A stretch of DNA of 64,000 nt from contig NZ_JBHFQG010000001.1 of assembly GCF_041949975.1 (NCBI RefSeq), forward strand, positions 186,001-250,000, read 5' to 3'. Below are positions 26,347-33,674 of the stretch, piece after piece. This DNA is from Alteribacillus sp041949975 (lineage in GTDB: Bacteria > Bacillota > Bacilli > Bacillales > Marinococcaceae). A program made the position numbers and the translations under genes. Position 1 is the stretch's first letter. The number at the start of each line of letters is the position of its first letter. The notes under the pieces were generated by a model. It saw only the letters and a program-made list of their open reading frames with translations, made no database searches and was not told where the DNA came from.

Positions 26347-27620
26347 TCGCTATTTTCATATTGGTGTTTGCACTGCTTCTAACTATTGGTCTCCCGATTG
26401 CATATGTTTTAGGGGTATCCACTGTGTATTATATTTTCTCTACAGATAACCTTGAGCTTTTGTATTCCATTCCCCAGCGAATGACGGGCGGTATTCAAAA
26501 TTACGGACTTCTAGCTATTCCTTTATTCGTTTTAGCCGGAGAATTGATGAATAAAGGCGGCATAACGTCAAGGCTGGTCCGATTTGCAAAAGATATGGTC
26601 GGTCATTTTAGGGGAGGACTGGCCTACGTAAACGTTGTTACAAATATGTTTTTAGCTTCTATTATAGGTTCAGCCAATGCCCAGACCGCTATGATGAGCA
26701 GAATTATGGTTCCGGAAATGGAACGTGAAGGGTATAAAAAAGAATTCAGTACGGCCCTCACTTCAGCATCATCTCTGCTTGGACCAATTATTCCTCCAAG
26801 TCTTTTATTTATTATTTATGGAGTGACTGCGGAGGTTTCTATTGGAAATATGTTTATTGGAGGCATTATACCAGGGATTTTATTGACCACCGGGTTTGTG
26901 CTTTTAATTTCTTTTATATCTATTAAAGAAAAATTCCCTAAACATGACCGTGTAAAAGCAAAGGAATTGGTGAAAGCGTTTTTTATGGCGCTGCCCTCCA
27001 TCAGCATACCTCTGATCATTATTGTAGGAATTTTAACAGGGATGTTTACACCAACAGAGTCCGCTGCTGCTGCCAGTTTTTTAGCTTTACTTATTGGGGC
27101 GTTTTTGTACAAAGAAATACAGCTCAGGGATTTTCCTAAAATTCTTCTAAATACTGCCATGTACACCTCCATTGTTACTTTTATTATTGCAATGGCTACC
27201 ATTTTCGGCTGGGTCCTGTCCTTTGAGCAGGTACCTCAGCAATTATCATCATTTATGGTATCTCTCACTGATAATGTCTATGTTTTTCTCTTGATCTGTA
27301 TCATTCTCTTTCTACTGGTAGGCATGGTCATAGAGGGGATGGCAGCGATTATTATTTTAGTGCCGATCCTGCTTCCGGTAGCAGCCAGCTATGGAATTGA
27401 CCCTGTTCAATTTGGGATTGTCATTTCTATTAATCTAGCAATAGGCCTTATCACACCGCCTGTAGGAACCGTGTTATTCATTACGTCTTCTATAACCAAA
27501 GTAAGCTTTGAAAGTTTGACCAGGTATGTACTGCCTTTTGTTCTTGTGTCTCTTGTTGTGCTTTTCATCATTGCCTATGTACCGGCAGTTACTACTTGGC
27601 TTCCAAGCCTATGGTTATAA
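26343..27620 (+). CDS. TRAP transporter large permease 2 (DctM type)
   Basis: A 425-residue transport subunit with about twelve membrane segments. Conserved DctM stretches include LLAIPLFVLAGELMNKGGI, ASIIGSANAQTAMMSRIMVP, LLGPIIPPSLLFIIYGV, MFTPTESAAAASFLA and LITPPVGTVLFI. The usual Gly-Ser-Ser-x-Ala motif reads GSANAQ here, a variant seen in part of the family. It closes the transporter set; a separate promoter and operator then precede the FAH gene. Confidence 0.93.
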   Translation: MIAIFILVFALLLTIGLPIAYVLGVSTVYYIFSTDNLELLYSIPQRMTGGIQNYGLLAIPLFVLAGELMNKGGITSRLVRFAKDMVGHFRGGLAYVNVVTNMFLASIIGSANAQTAMMSRIMVPEMEREGYKKEFSTALTSASSLLGPIIPPSLLFIIYGVTAEVSIGNMFIGGIIPGILLTTGFVLLISFISIKEKFPKHDRVKAKELVKAFFMALPSISIPLIIIVGILTGMFTPTESAAAASFLALLIGAFLYKEIQLRDFPKILLNTAMYTSIVTFIIAMATIFGWVLSFEQVPQQLSSFMVSLTDNVYVFLLICIILFLLVGMVIEGMAAIIILVPILLPVAASYGIDPVQFGIVISINLAIGLITPPVGTVLFITSSITKVSFESLTRYVLPFVLVSLVVLFIIAYVPAVTTWLPSLWL

Positions 27621-27635
27621 ATGTAAAAAATACCG

Positions 27636-27690
27636 TTGACAAATTATAAAAAGGATGAAATACTCTAAATAGTAAAATTAGTTCACTATA
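27636..27690 (+). promoter_or_regulatory. Promoter and second copy of the IclR-1-type operator
   Basis: TTGACA (27636-27641) and AATACT (27659-27664), spaced 17, followed by AATAGTA, nine bases, CACTATA (27668-27690). Compared with the reverse complement of the operator at 24700-24722, 20 of 23 bases match, including the asymmetric centre AAATTAGT. Both sites follow an ATACTCT sequence. Confidence 0.7.
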
Positions 27691-27711
27691 AAGATGGAAG
27701 GTGGTAATGAA

Positions 27712-28677
27712 ATGAAACTGGTCATGTTTCACTTAAGGAACGAAGATAAAGAAAAACAGCGTTTAGGTGTTTTGCAAAATGATAATATCGTAGATTTACG
27801 AAAGGCTTATGAAAATATCCTAAAGGAAGGCGAATCAGTAAGAGCCAATGAAATCGCTGCTGCGTTATTTCCTGCCGAAACAGCTGATTTCTTAAAGGGT
27901 GGAGAAAAAAGTTTAGAAGAAGCTAAAACTGTTTTAAGTTATATTGAAAACGCTTCAGAAGAAGTGAAAAACCAATGCTGTTTTTCTAGATCTGACGTAA
28001 AACTGCAAGCCCCGGTACAAGAGCCGCAAAAAATCCTTTGTGTCGGCCATAATTATCGGGAACACATTTTAGAAATGGGACGAGAACTGCCAGAGTATCC
28101 AGTTGCATTTGCAAAGTTTGCAAACACCATCATTGGGCCGGAGGATGCTATTCCAAAATATGATATTTCTGACCAGCTGGATTATGAGGCAGAATTTGCT
28201 GTTGTCATTGGAAAAAGAGCTAGAAATGTAAGCAGTGAAGAGGCATTAGATTATGTTGCTGGGTATACTATCGCAAACGATGTGACATATCGGGATTTAC
28301 AAAGAAGAACCCTGCAATGGCTGCAAGGTAAATCTGTAGATGGAACTGCTCCAATCGGCCCTTGGATCGTAACAAAAGATGAATTAACCGACCCGTCTCA
28401 GCTGGAAATCTCATTAACCGTAAACGGGGAAGAAAGACAACGCTCTAATACAAAAAATTTAGTTTTCAGCGTTGAAGATTTGGTTGAGTTCTTCTCAGGA
28501 TTAATGACGTTAGAACCTGGAGATATCATTTTCTCGGGTACGCCTGGCGGTGTAGGAGTAGCAAGAGACCCTCAAGTGTTTTTGAAGGATGGAGATGTTT
28601 GCAAAATTGAAGTAGAGTCCGTTGGATCTTTAGAAAATCAAGTGAAAACAACCGCAAAAGCTGGAGTCACTCCATAA
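27712..28677 (+). CDS. FAH-family hydrolase 1 (fumarylpyruvate hydrolase candidate)
   Basis: A 321-residue fumarylacetoacetate-hydrolase-fold protein. KILCVGHNYREHILEMGREL, the metal site YEAEFAVVIGKRARN (Glu-x-Glu) and TPGGVGVARDP are family motifs. In the gentisate pathway such enzymes split fumarylpyruvate into fumarate and pyruvate. The start is the ATG 8 bases after AAGGTGG; an ATG six codons upstream overlaps that site. Downstream in the same direction are a hydroxybenzoate hydroxylase-like gene, a DinB gene and a gentisate dioxygenase gene. Close paralog at 53711. Confidence 0.88.
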   Translation: MKLVMFHLRNEDKEKQRLGVLQNDNIVDLRKAYENILKEGESVRANEIAAALFPAETADFLKGGEKSLEEAKTVLSYIENASEEVKNQCCFSRSDVKLQAPVQEPQKILCVGHNYREHILEMGRELPEYPVAFAKFANTIIGPEDAIPKYDISDQLDYEAEFAVVIGKRARNVSSEEALDYVAGYTIANDVTYRDLQRRTLQWLQGKSVDGTAPIGPWIVTKDELTDPSQLEISLTVNGEERQRSNTKNLVFSVEDLVEFFSGLMTLEPGDIIFSGTPGGVGVARDPQVFLKDGDVCKIEVESVGSLENQVKTTAKAGVTP

Positions 28678-28687
28678 TTATTTTGAA

Positions 28688-28706
28688 ATCGATAACAGTT
28701 ATCGAT
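28688..28706. promoter_or_regulatory. Perfect 19-base palindrome between FAH and monooxygenase genes
   Basis: ATCGATAACAGTTATCGAT: two 9-base arms around one A. It sits 10 bases after the FAH stop and 32 before the monooxygenase start. It could be an operator for a dimeric regulator, or a hairpin in the mRNA. There is no T-run. Confidence 0.5.
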
Positions 28707-28738
28707 GTATCTAAATGAATATCAAGAAGGAGTGTTGA

Positions 28739-29953
28739 ATGGTGAGTAAAAAGAATACGCTCCCTATGACAATAATAGGCGGAGGTATAGGAGGGCTGGC
28801 AGCCGCTCTGGGTGCCTCAGAAGCTGGAAAGAAAACAGCCGTATTAGAGCAGGCACCGGAATTTGGTGAAATAGGAGCTGGAATTCAATTAGCTCCTAAC
28901 GCTATGGCTGTTTTAGACCGGTTTAATTTATTAAATGAAATTGATAAATACGCGGTGTACCCGCAAAGACTTGTTTTAAAAGATGCATATAGCGGCAATG
29001 AACTAAGCGAACTAGACTTAGGGAAGGCCTTTAAAGAAAGATACGGTTATTCCTATACGGTCATGCACCGTACCGACCTCCATAAAGTTCTGCTCGAAGC
29101 GTGTGAGAAAGATAGCAATATTACTTTGCTCACAAATCATAAAGTCATCGAACTCGACAACAACAAAGAGTTTATACAAATCACCTGTGATAATGGAAAT
29201 ACGTATGAAGCAGAATCAGTCATTGGGGCTGATGGTTTATGGTCTGAAACGAGAAAGCATTTTGTTCAAGATGAAGCCGTTTGTTCGGAGTATGTTGCTT
29301 ACCGTGGTGCTATTCCAATGGAAGAAATCAGCGAACATGCTGACTTTGATGATGTCATTATGTGGGTTGGTCCATACCTTCATCTCGTCCAATATCCGAT
29401 TCGTAGAAAAGAATTATATAACCAAGTAGCTGTGTTTAAAAGTTTTCAATATAGAAAAGAGATCGAACATTCTGATGAATGGGGAACACCAGAGGAGTTA
29501 GATGAACACTTTGGCCGCTGTGTTCCGGTTGTACAAAACGCTGTTCAATTTATGCAGCGGGAAAGAAGATGGCCATTATATGACCGCAAACCACTCAACA
29601 ACTGGACAGACGGCAGGTTTACATTGTTAGGTGATTCTGCTCACCCGATGCTTCAATACCTGGCTCAGGGAGCCTGTCAGGCATTGGAAGATGCCTCGGC
29701 GCTGGCCGATCAATTACACGATAAAAATGAAGTAGAAGAAGCATTTTTAGCTTACCAAAACGAGAGAATTCCACGTGCGAATAAAGTACAGCAGCGGGCA
29801 AGAACATGGGGAGATATCCTGCACACTGATGATTCAATTGCCACCTTAATGCGAAACACCTATTTTCAGGATCGTGGTGCTCAGGACTTTGAAGTGGTCG
29901 ATTGGCTGTATGGACATATTGTGAAACAGAAAGAAAAAACGGCCCTATCCTAA
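28739..29953 (+). CDS. FAD-dependent hydroxybenzoate monooxygenase (3-hydroxybenzoate 6-hydroxylase type)
   Basis: A 404-residue group A flavin hydroxylase. The FAD dinucleotide motif GGGIGGLAAALGASEAG is at residues 14-30, the conserved DG motif is in VIGADGLWSETRK, and the GD motif is in LLGDSAHPMLQYLAQGACQALEDA. EIGAGIQLAPNAMAVLDRF is typical of salicylate and 3-hydroxybenzoate hydroxylases. Beside gentisate dioxygenase the best guess is 3-hydroxybenzoate 6-monooxygenase, giving gentisate with NADH and O2. Salicylate 5- or 1-hydroxylation is the alternative. AAGGAG precedes the ATG. Confidence 0.87.
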   Translation: MVSKKNTLPMTIIGGGIGGLAAALGASEAGKKTAVLEQAPEFGEIGAGIQLAPNAMAVLDRFNLLNEIDKYAVYPQRLVLKDAYSGNELSELDLGKAFKERYGYSYTVMHRTDLHKVLLEACEKDSNITLLTNHKVIELDNNKEFIQITCDNGNTYEAESVIGADGLWSETRKHFVQDEAVCSEYVAYRGAIPMEEISEHADFDDVIMWVGPYLHLVQYPIRRKELYNQVAVFKSFQYRKEIEHSDEWGTPEELDEHFGRCVPVVQNAVQFMQRERRWPLYDRKPLNNWTDGRFTLLGDSAHPMLQYLAQGACQALEDASALADQLHDKNEVEEAFLAYQNERIPRANKVQQRARTWGDILHTDDSIATLMRNTYFQDRGAQDFEVVDWLYGHIVKQKEKTALS

Positions 29954-29988
29954 CCATTTAAAGTTGCTGAGATATTGGCTTTCCTGTG

Positions 29989-30018
29989 AGCTCCTGCCAT
30001 TAAAAAGCGGGAGTTCAT
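29989..30018 (+). other. Intra-operon hairpin before the DinB gene
   Basis: GAGCTCCTGC pairs with GCGGGAGTTC (8 of 10 positions) around CATTAAAAA. No T-run follows. It may stabilise or process the mRNA between monooxygenase and DinB genes. Confidence 0.4.
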
Positions 30019-30063
30019 AGAAATAAATAGAGAAAACAAGGATAAGAAAGGAGATTAGTAGTT

Positions 30064-30552
30064 ATGAAAAGTCCGCAAGAATACGCAGATTCTATTGATG
30101 AAAAGATCGCTTCTCTGCAGCAGTACGCTAGAAAGTTAGATGAAGAGACGATTCGGTTAAAACCCAGTCCCAAGGAGTGGTCCGTTATGGAACTGCTCTG
30201 TCACGTAGAGGAATTCCCTTTATATTTCACCAATGAATTAGAAAAAGTAGTGAGCGGAGAAGCCGAAGAATGGGGAAGAGGAATGGACCATTCCGGCCGA
30301 TTAAAAGCTGTGGAAGCAGCAGAAAGCAGAGAAGTAGATGACGTATTAAAAGGGATAGATTTCACACGTGAAACAGTGAATAAACTGCTCCAAAGATTAA
30401 CAGAAAATGATCTAAAAATAGAAAAACCTCATCGTAACCCTAAATTCGGTACTAAGCCTATGGAGTTTTTAGTTCAGCACTTTTTGGAAGAGCATTTAGA
30501 AACGCACCAAAAGCAATTTCAGCGTATTGTCTCTCAGGTACAGCATGCTTAA
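30064..30552 (+). CDS. DinB-fold protein, candidate bacillithiol-dependent maleylpyruvate isomerase 1
   Basis: A 162-residue four-helix DinB/YfiT-type protein. WSVMELLCHVEEFPLYF carries His47, and HFLEEHLETHQKQF carries His139, His144 and His148; His47, His144 and His148 match the metal triad spacing of the fold. Relatives include the mycothiol-dependent maleylpyruvate isomerase of actinobacteria and bacillithiol transferases of bacilli. It sits between a hydroxybenzoate hydroxylase and gentisate dioxygenase, and a paralog at 54662 has the same neighbours, while no glutathione-type isomerase is present. Isomerising maleylpyruvate to fumarylpyruvate with bacillithiol is therefore my inference. 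The fold itself is secure. Confidence 0.8.
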   Translation: MKSPQEYADSIDEKIASLQQYARKLDEETIRLKPSPKEWSVMELLCHVEEFPLYFTNELEKVVSGEAEEWGRGMDHSGRLKAVEAAESREVDDVLKGIDFTRETVNKLLQRLTENDLKIEKPHRNPKFGTKPMEFLVQHFLEEHLETHQKQFQRIVSQVQHA

Positions 30553-30572
30553 TAATAAGGAGGGGACTATAG

Positions 30573-31679
30573 ATGGAAATGAATACGTTTATGGAAAGCC
30601 AAGAGGTTAAAGAATTTAATAAAAAGATTCAAAAAGATGAGCTGGGGCCTCTTTGGAATGCAATTCCTCAATTAGTTAGTAAGGAACCGCCAAGCCACGC
30701 AGAACCATACTTGTGGAAAGGCAGTGTAATTAAAAAGCATCTTATGGAAGCAACCAACATTTTTACTCCGGAGCGCGGCGGGGAAAGACGGGCCATCTAT
30801 TTGCAAAATCCAAAACTCAAAGATAGAGAACCATGGGGATGGGGAGCAGCCACACAAAACATTTACGCTGCCGTTCAGCTAATTTTGCCAGGAGAAGAAG
30901 CTCCGTCCCATCGTCATAAACAAAGCGCCCTCCGTTTTATTATGGAAGGAGAAGGGGCCTATTCAATAGTCGATGGTGAACGTCTTTTTATGAATGAAGG
31001 CGACTTTGTAGTAACCCCGCAAGAGTGCTGGCACGGCCACGGCCATGAAGGAGAGGAGCCCATGTTTTGGATGGATGTGTTAGACATTCCATTTATCTAT
31101 TCGGTTGGCGGCTCTTTCTTTGAGGGTTATCCGGAAGACGGTATTCAGAAACCGGAACGAAAGGATAATTACTCTCCACGTCATTATCAAGGAGGCCTGG
31201 TCCGTCCTATCAAGGATCGGAAACCGAAAAAAGCACCAGTTGGCACCTATAAATGGAAACAAACCAAAGAAGCATTAGACGGGCTTGAAGAATTTTCTCC
31301 AGACGAATATGATGGGTACGCTGTAGAGTTTATCAATCCAACGACAGGAGATACGGCGAATGTAAATATTGCATCCTGGATGCAGCGCTTTCCTGTTGGA
31401 TATCATGGAAAGGCTCACCGCCACACCAATTCTTCAGTCGTTCATGTCCACAGCGGCAGCGGTTATACGGTAATAGACGGCGTCAAATTCGAATGGGAAA
31501 AAGGAGACTTTTTTGTTATTCCAAGCTGGACGTGGCATGAACATGTAAACACTGGAGATGAACCGGCCCATTTCTTTTCCGTACACGATACACCTATCAT
31601 GGAAACATTCCATTTACAAAAAGAAGAAGCAAATGAAAATGGCGAAGGACAAAAAGTGAAACGTGTATTTCAGCCATAA
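30573..31679 (+). CDS. Gentisate 1,2-dioxygenase 1
   Basis: A 368-residue bicupin ring-cleavage dioxygenase opening gentisate to maleylpyruvate with Fe(II) and O2. The iron ligands of the first cupin are His113, His115 (PSHRHKQSALRFIMEGEGAY) and His154 (CWHGHGHEG), close to the positions in characterised enzymes. The second cupin (KAHRHTNSS, WHEHVN) is also well conserved. AAGGAGGGG precedes the ATG. It ends the FAH-monooxygenase-DinB-dioxygenase module and is followed by a terminator. Salicylate or 1-hydroxy-2-naphthoate dioxygenase are close relatives, but the neighbours favour gentisate. Confidence 0.93.
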   Translation: MEMNTFMESQEVKEFNKKIQKDELGPLWNAIPQLVSKEPPSHAEPYLWKGSVIKKHLMEATNIFTPERGGERRAIYLQNPKLKDREPWGWGAATQNIYAAVQLILPGEEAPSHRHKQSALRFIMEGEGAYSIVDGERLFMNEGDFVVTPQECWHGHGHEGEEPMFWMDVLDIPFIYSVGGSFFEGYPEDGIQKPERKDNYSPRHYQGGLVRPIKDRKPKKAPVGTYKWKQTKEALDGLEEFSPDEYDGYAVEFINPTTGDTANVNIASWMQRFPVGYHGKAHRHTNSSVVHVHSGSGYTVIDGVKFEWEKGDFFVIPSWTWHEHVNTGDEPAHFFSVHDTPIMETFHLQKEEANENGEGQKVKRVFQP

Positions 31680-31687
31680 TAAGGTTT

Positions 31688-31728
31688 AAAGAAGCTGTCA
31701 TCCAGGCAAGACGACAGCTTCTTTCTCT
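31688..31728 (+). terminator. Terminator after gentisate module 1
   Basis: AAAGAAGCTGTC (31688-31699) and GACAGCTTCTTT (31713-31724) form a perfect 12-bp stem, followed by CTCTTAT. Confidence 0.85.
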
Positions 31729-31849
31729 TATCGTGAATTCTTTTTAGAAGGAACTATGCCATTTTGTTATACACTATTCTCCTTTTCATTTTTATAAATT
31801 CTCCCTCCTTTTTCATGATATAAATGCAAATAATAGGAGGAAGAAGCCG

Positions 31850-32644
31850 TTGATTATTTTCAGTCTCATATTTTTAGGTTTTGCTGCAAGCACATATGGA
31901 ACCATTATAGGAGCAGGAGGAGGCTTTTTGTTTGTTCCTGTCTTACTAATGTTTTATGATATTTCTCCAGAAGCAGCCGCTGCCACCGGCCTGGCTATTG
32001 TGTTTATTAACGCAGCTGCGGGTCTGCCTCTGTTTTTAAAGCAGCGACGGGTTCTTTTAAGAACTGGACTGTTGCTGGCAGCTGGAGCGTTTCCTGGTAC
32101 CTTTTTAGGAGAAAGGCTGGTCCAGATTAGTCCAGAAGCGGTTTTTTATATTCTCTTTGCTTGTCTCTTAATCATTCTCGGTTTATTCTTAAGTGTAAAG
32201 AAACCACCCGAAGCAAAAAATGAAATAGCTGCTTCAGCAGAAAACAGTCATACGTTGACTGAAAAAGAGAAGAATGAAGATCAAGCAATCAAAATGCCCG
32301 TGCTATTAGGAATTGGTGTCATGCTCGGAATCATTTCTTCCTTTTTTGGCATTGGAGGGGGCTGGCTTTTGGTTCCTATTTTAGCTTACGGATTTGGGCT
32401 GTCTCTAAAAGCATCAACCGCAACTTCTATCTTTTCGCTCGCCTTATATTCCTTGAGCGGTCTGATACCTGTTATTGTAAATAATACAGTGGACTGGAAT
32501 ATCGTTATATGGAGTGGATTAGGAGTACTTGTCGGTGCACAGGCCGGCGCTGTTTTGTCGAAAAAAATGAAAGGAACAACCATTACACGATTACTTGCCG
32601 CTTTAGTCGTTGTAGTCGGAGCGGGAATGATATTTCAAATTTAA
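31850..32644 (+). CDS. TauE/SafE-family membrane transporter
   Basis: A 264-residue membrane protein with about eight hydrophobic segments in two related halves. GTIIGAGGGFLFVPVLLMFY and GIISSFFGIGGGWLLVPILA are the duplicated TauE/SafE glycine motifs. The family exports or imports sulfite, sulfoacetate or other organic anions. The TTG start follows ATAGGAGGAA at good spacing. A LysR gene begins 11 bases after its stop and is likely co-transcribed; a TauE gene paired with a CysL/YeiE-like LysR gene points to sulfur anion export. That assignment is tentative. Confidence 0.85.
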   Translation: MIIFSLIFLGFAASTYGTIIGAGGGFLFVPVLLMFYDISPEAAAATGLAIVFINAAAGLPLFLKQRRVLLRTGLLLAAGAFPGTFLGERLVQISPEAVFYILFACLLIILGLFLSVKKPPEAKNEIAASAENSHTLTEKEKNEDQAIKMPVLLGIGVMLGIISSFFGIGGGWLLVPILAYGFGLSLKASTATSIFSLALYSLSGLIPVIVNNTVDWNIVIWSGLGVLVGAQAGAVLSKKMKGTTITRLLAALVVVVGAGMIFQI

Positions 32645-32655
32645 GGGGGCTGTCT

Positions 32656-33561
32656 ATGAACATACAAACGTACCAGCTTTTTTGTTATGTCGTGGAAGAA
32701 GGGAGCATCAGCGCTGCTGCTAAAAGAGCATATTTATCCCAGCCGGCAGTCACGAAAAAAATACGGCAGCTCGAAGATCATTACTCTACCCTTCTTTTTG
32801 AACGTGAGCATAGTGCAGTCATGTTGACTCCTGCAGGAGAAAGGCTATACTATCATGCCAGCTCTATAGTTAAAGAATATGAGCAATCGATCGAAGAAAT
32901 TGAAAGTTTACGCGGGATACAAACCCAAACCTTAAAGATTGGATCGTCTTATACGCTTGGTGAATATATTCTTCCAGAAGTGATCAGTGCCTTTAAACAT
33001 GAAAGTTCTTCCCTTCAGATCCAGCTGTCCATTAGTAATACTCCTGCTGTATTAGCAGATTTAGAAGAAGAAAATATCGACCTGGCTTTTGTAGAAGGAG
33101 AGATTCCAAATCCCGAACTCGATAAAAAAGTTATTGCCAGTGATAAAATTGTTTTGATTACAGCACCCGAGCACAAATGGGCAAAGAAAAAACACATCAC
33201 TCCCCGGGAGCTTTTGAATGAACGAATGATCCAGAGGGAAAGCACTTCTGGAAGCAGGAAAATTGTCGAGAGACATCTTTCGGAAAAAATAAACCTGAAC
33301 AAGTTGGAAGCTCCTCTCGAATTAAGTACCACACAAGCTATAAAGAGTGCTGTACAGTCTGGACTTGGTTATGGCTATGTATCCCGGCTCGCTATTAGAC
33401 AAGAGGTCAAAGGAGGGCTTCTTTGCGAAGTGGATGTCAGCGGAGTTAATATTCAGCGTCCGTTATGGGTAGCATCGCGAGTACAGCGCTTCGCCAAAGA
33501 ATCTATTCATCGTTTCAGCAGCTTTGCGCAGCATTTTCTGCAAACCCATTCACGAAATTAA
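32656..33561 (+). CDS. LysR-family regulator (CysL/YeiE-like)
   Basis: A 301-residue LTTR. QTYQLFCYVVEEGSISAAAK and SQPAVTKKIRQLEDHY form the winged helix; the effector domain begins near TLKIGSSYTLGEYILPEV, which is typical of the CysL/YeiE/CbbR group. The ATG after AAGGGGG is preferred; the frame stays open 49 codons upstream, but that part overlaps the transporter gene. It follows the TauE/SafE gene in the same direction, so it may control it. Confidence 0.88.
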   Translation: MNIQTYQLFCYVVEEGSISAAAKRAYLSQPAVTKKIRQLEDHYSTLLFEREHSAVMLTPAGERLYYHASSIVKEYEQSIEEIESLRGIQTQTLKIGSSYTLGEYILPEVISAFKHESSSLQIQLSISNTPAVLADLEEENIDLAFVEGEIPNPELDKKVIASDKIVLITAPEHKWAKKKHITPRELLNERMIQRESTSGSRKIVERHLSEKINLNKLEAPLELSTTQAIKSAVQSGLGYGYVSRLAIRQEVKGGLLCEVDVSGVNIQRPLWVASRVQRFAKESIHRFSSFAQHFLQTHSRN

Positions 33562-33577
33562 AGATCATCAGATTATA

Positions 33578-33628
33578 TTGACAATTCCCTAATTCCAACG
33601 GACAATCCTGATAAAGGAAAAGTCCGGG
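33578..33628 (+). promoter_or_regulatory. Promoter region of the GAF/PucR regulator
   Basis: TTGACA (33578-33583) and GACAAT (33601-33606), spaced 17, form a plausible sigma-A promoter. CGGAC (33599-33603) and GTCCG (33622-33626) form a short inverted repeat over the expected start point. Confidence 0.4.
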
Positions 33629-33674
33629 TTTCCAAGAGGGAATTTTTTAATTGGGAAAAAGAGGGGTGACCGCA

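Noticed and set aside
32509..32655. N-terminal extension of 49 codons on the second LysR gene
   Set aside because: It overlaps the TauE/SafE gene in another frame; the LysR helix-turn-helix starts right after the ATG at 32656, behind AAGGGGG.
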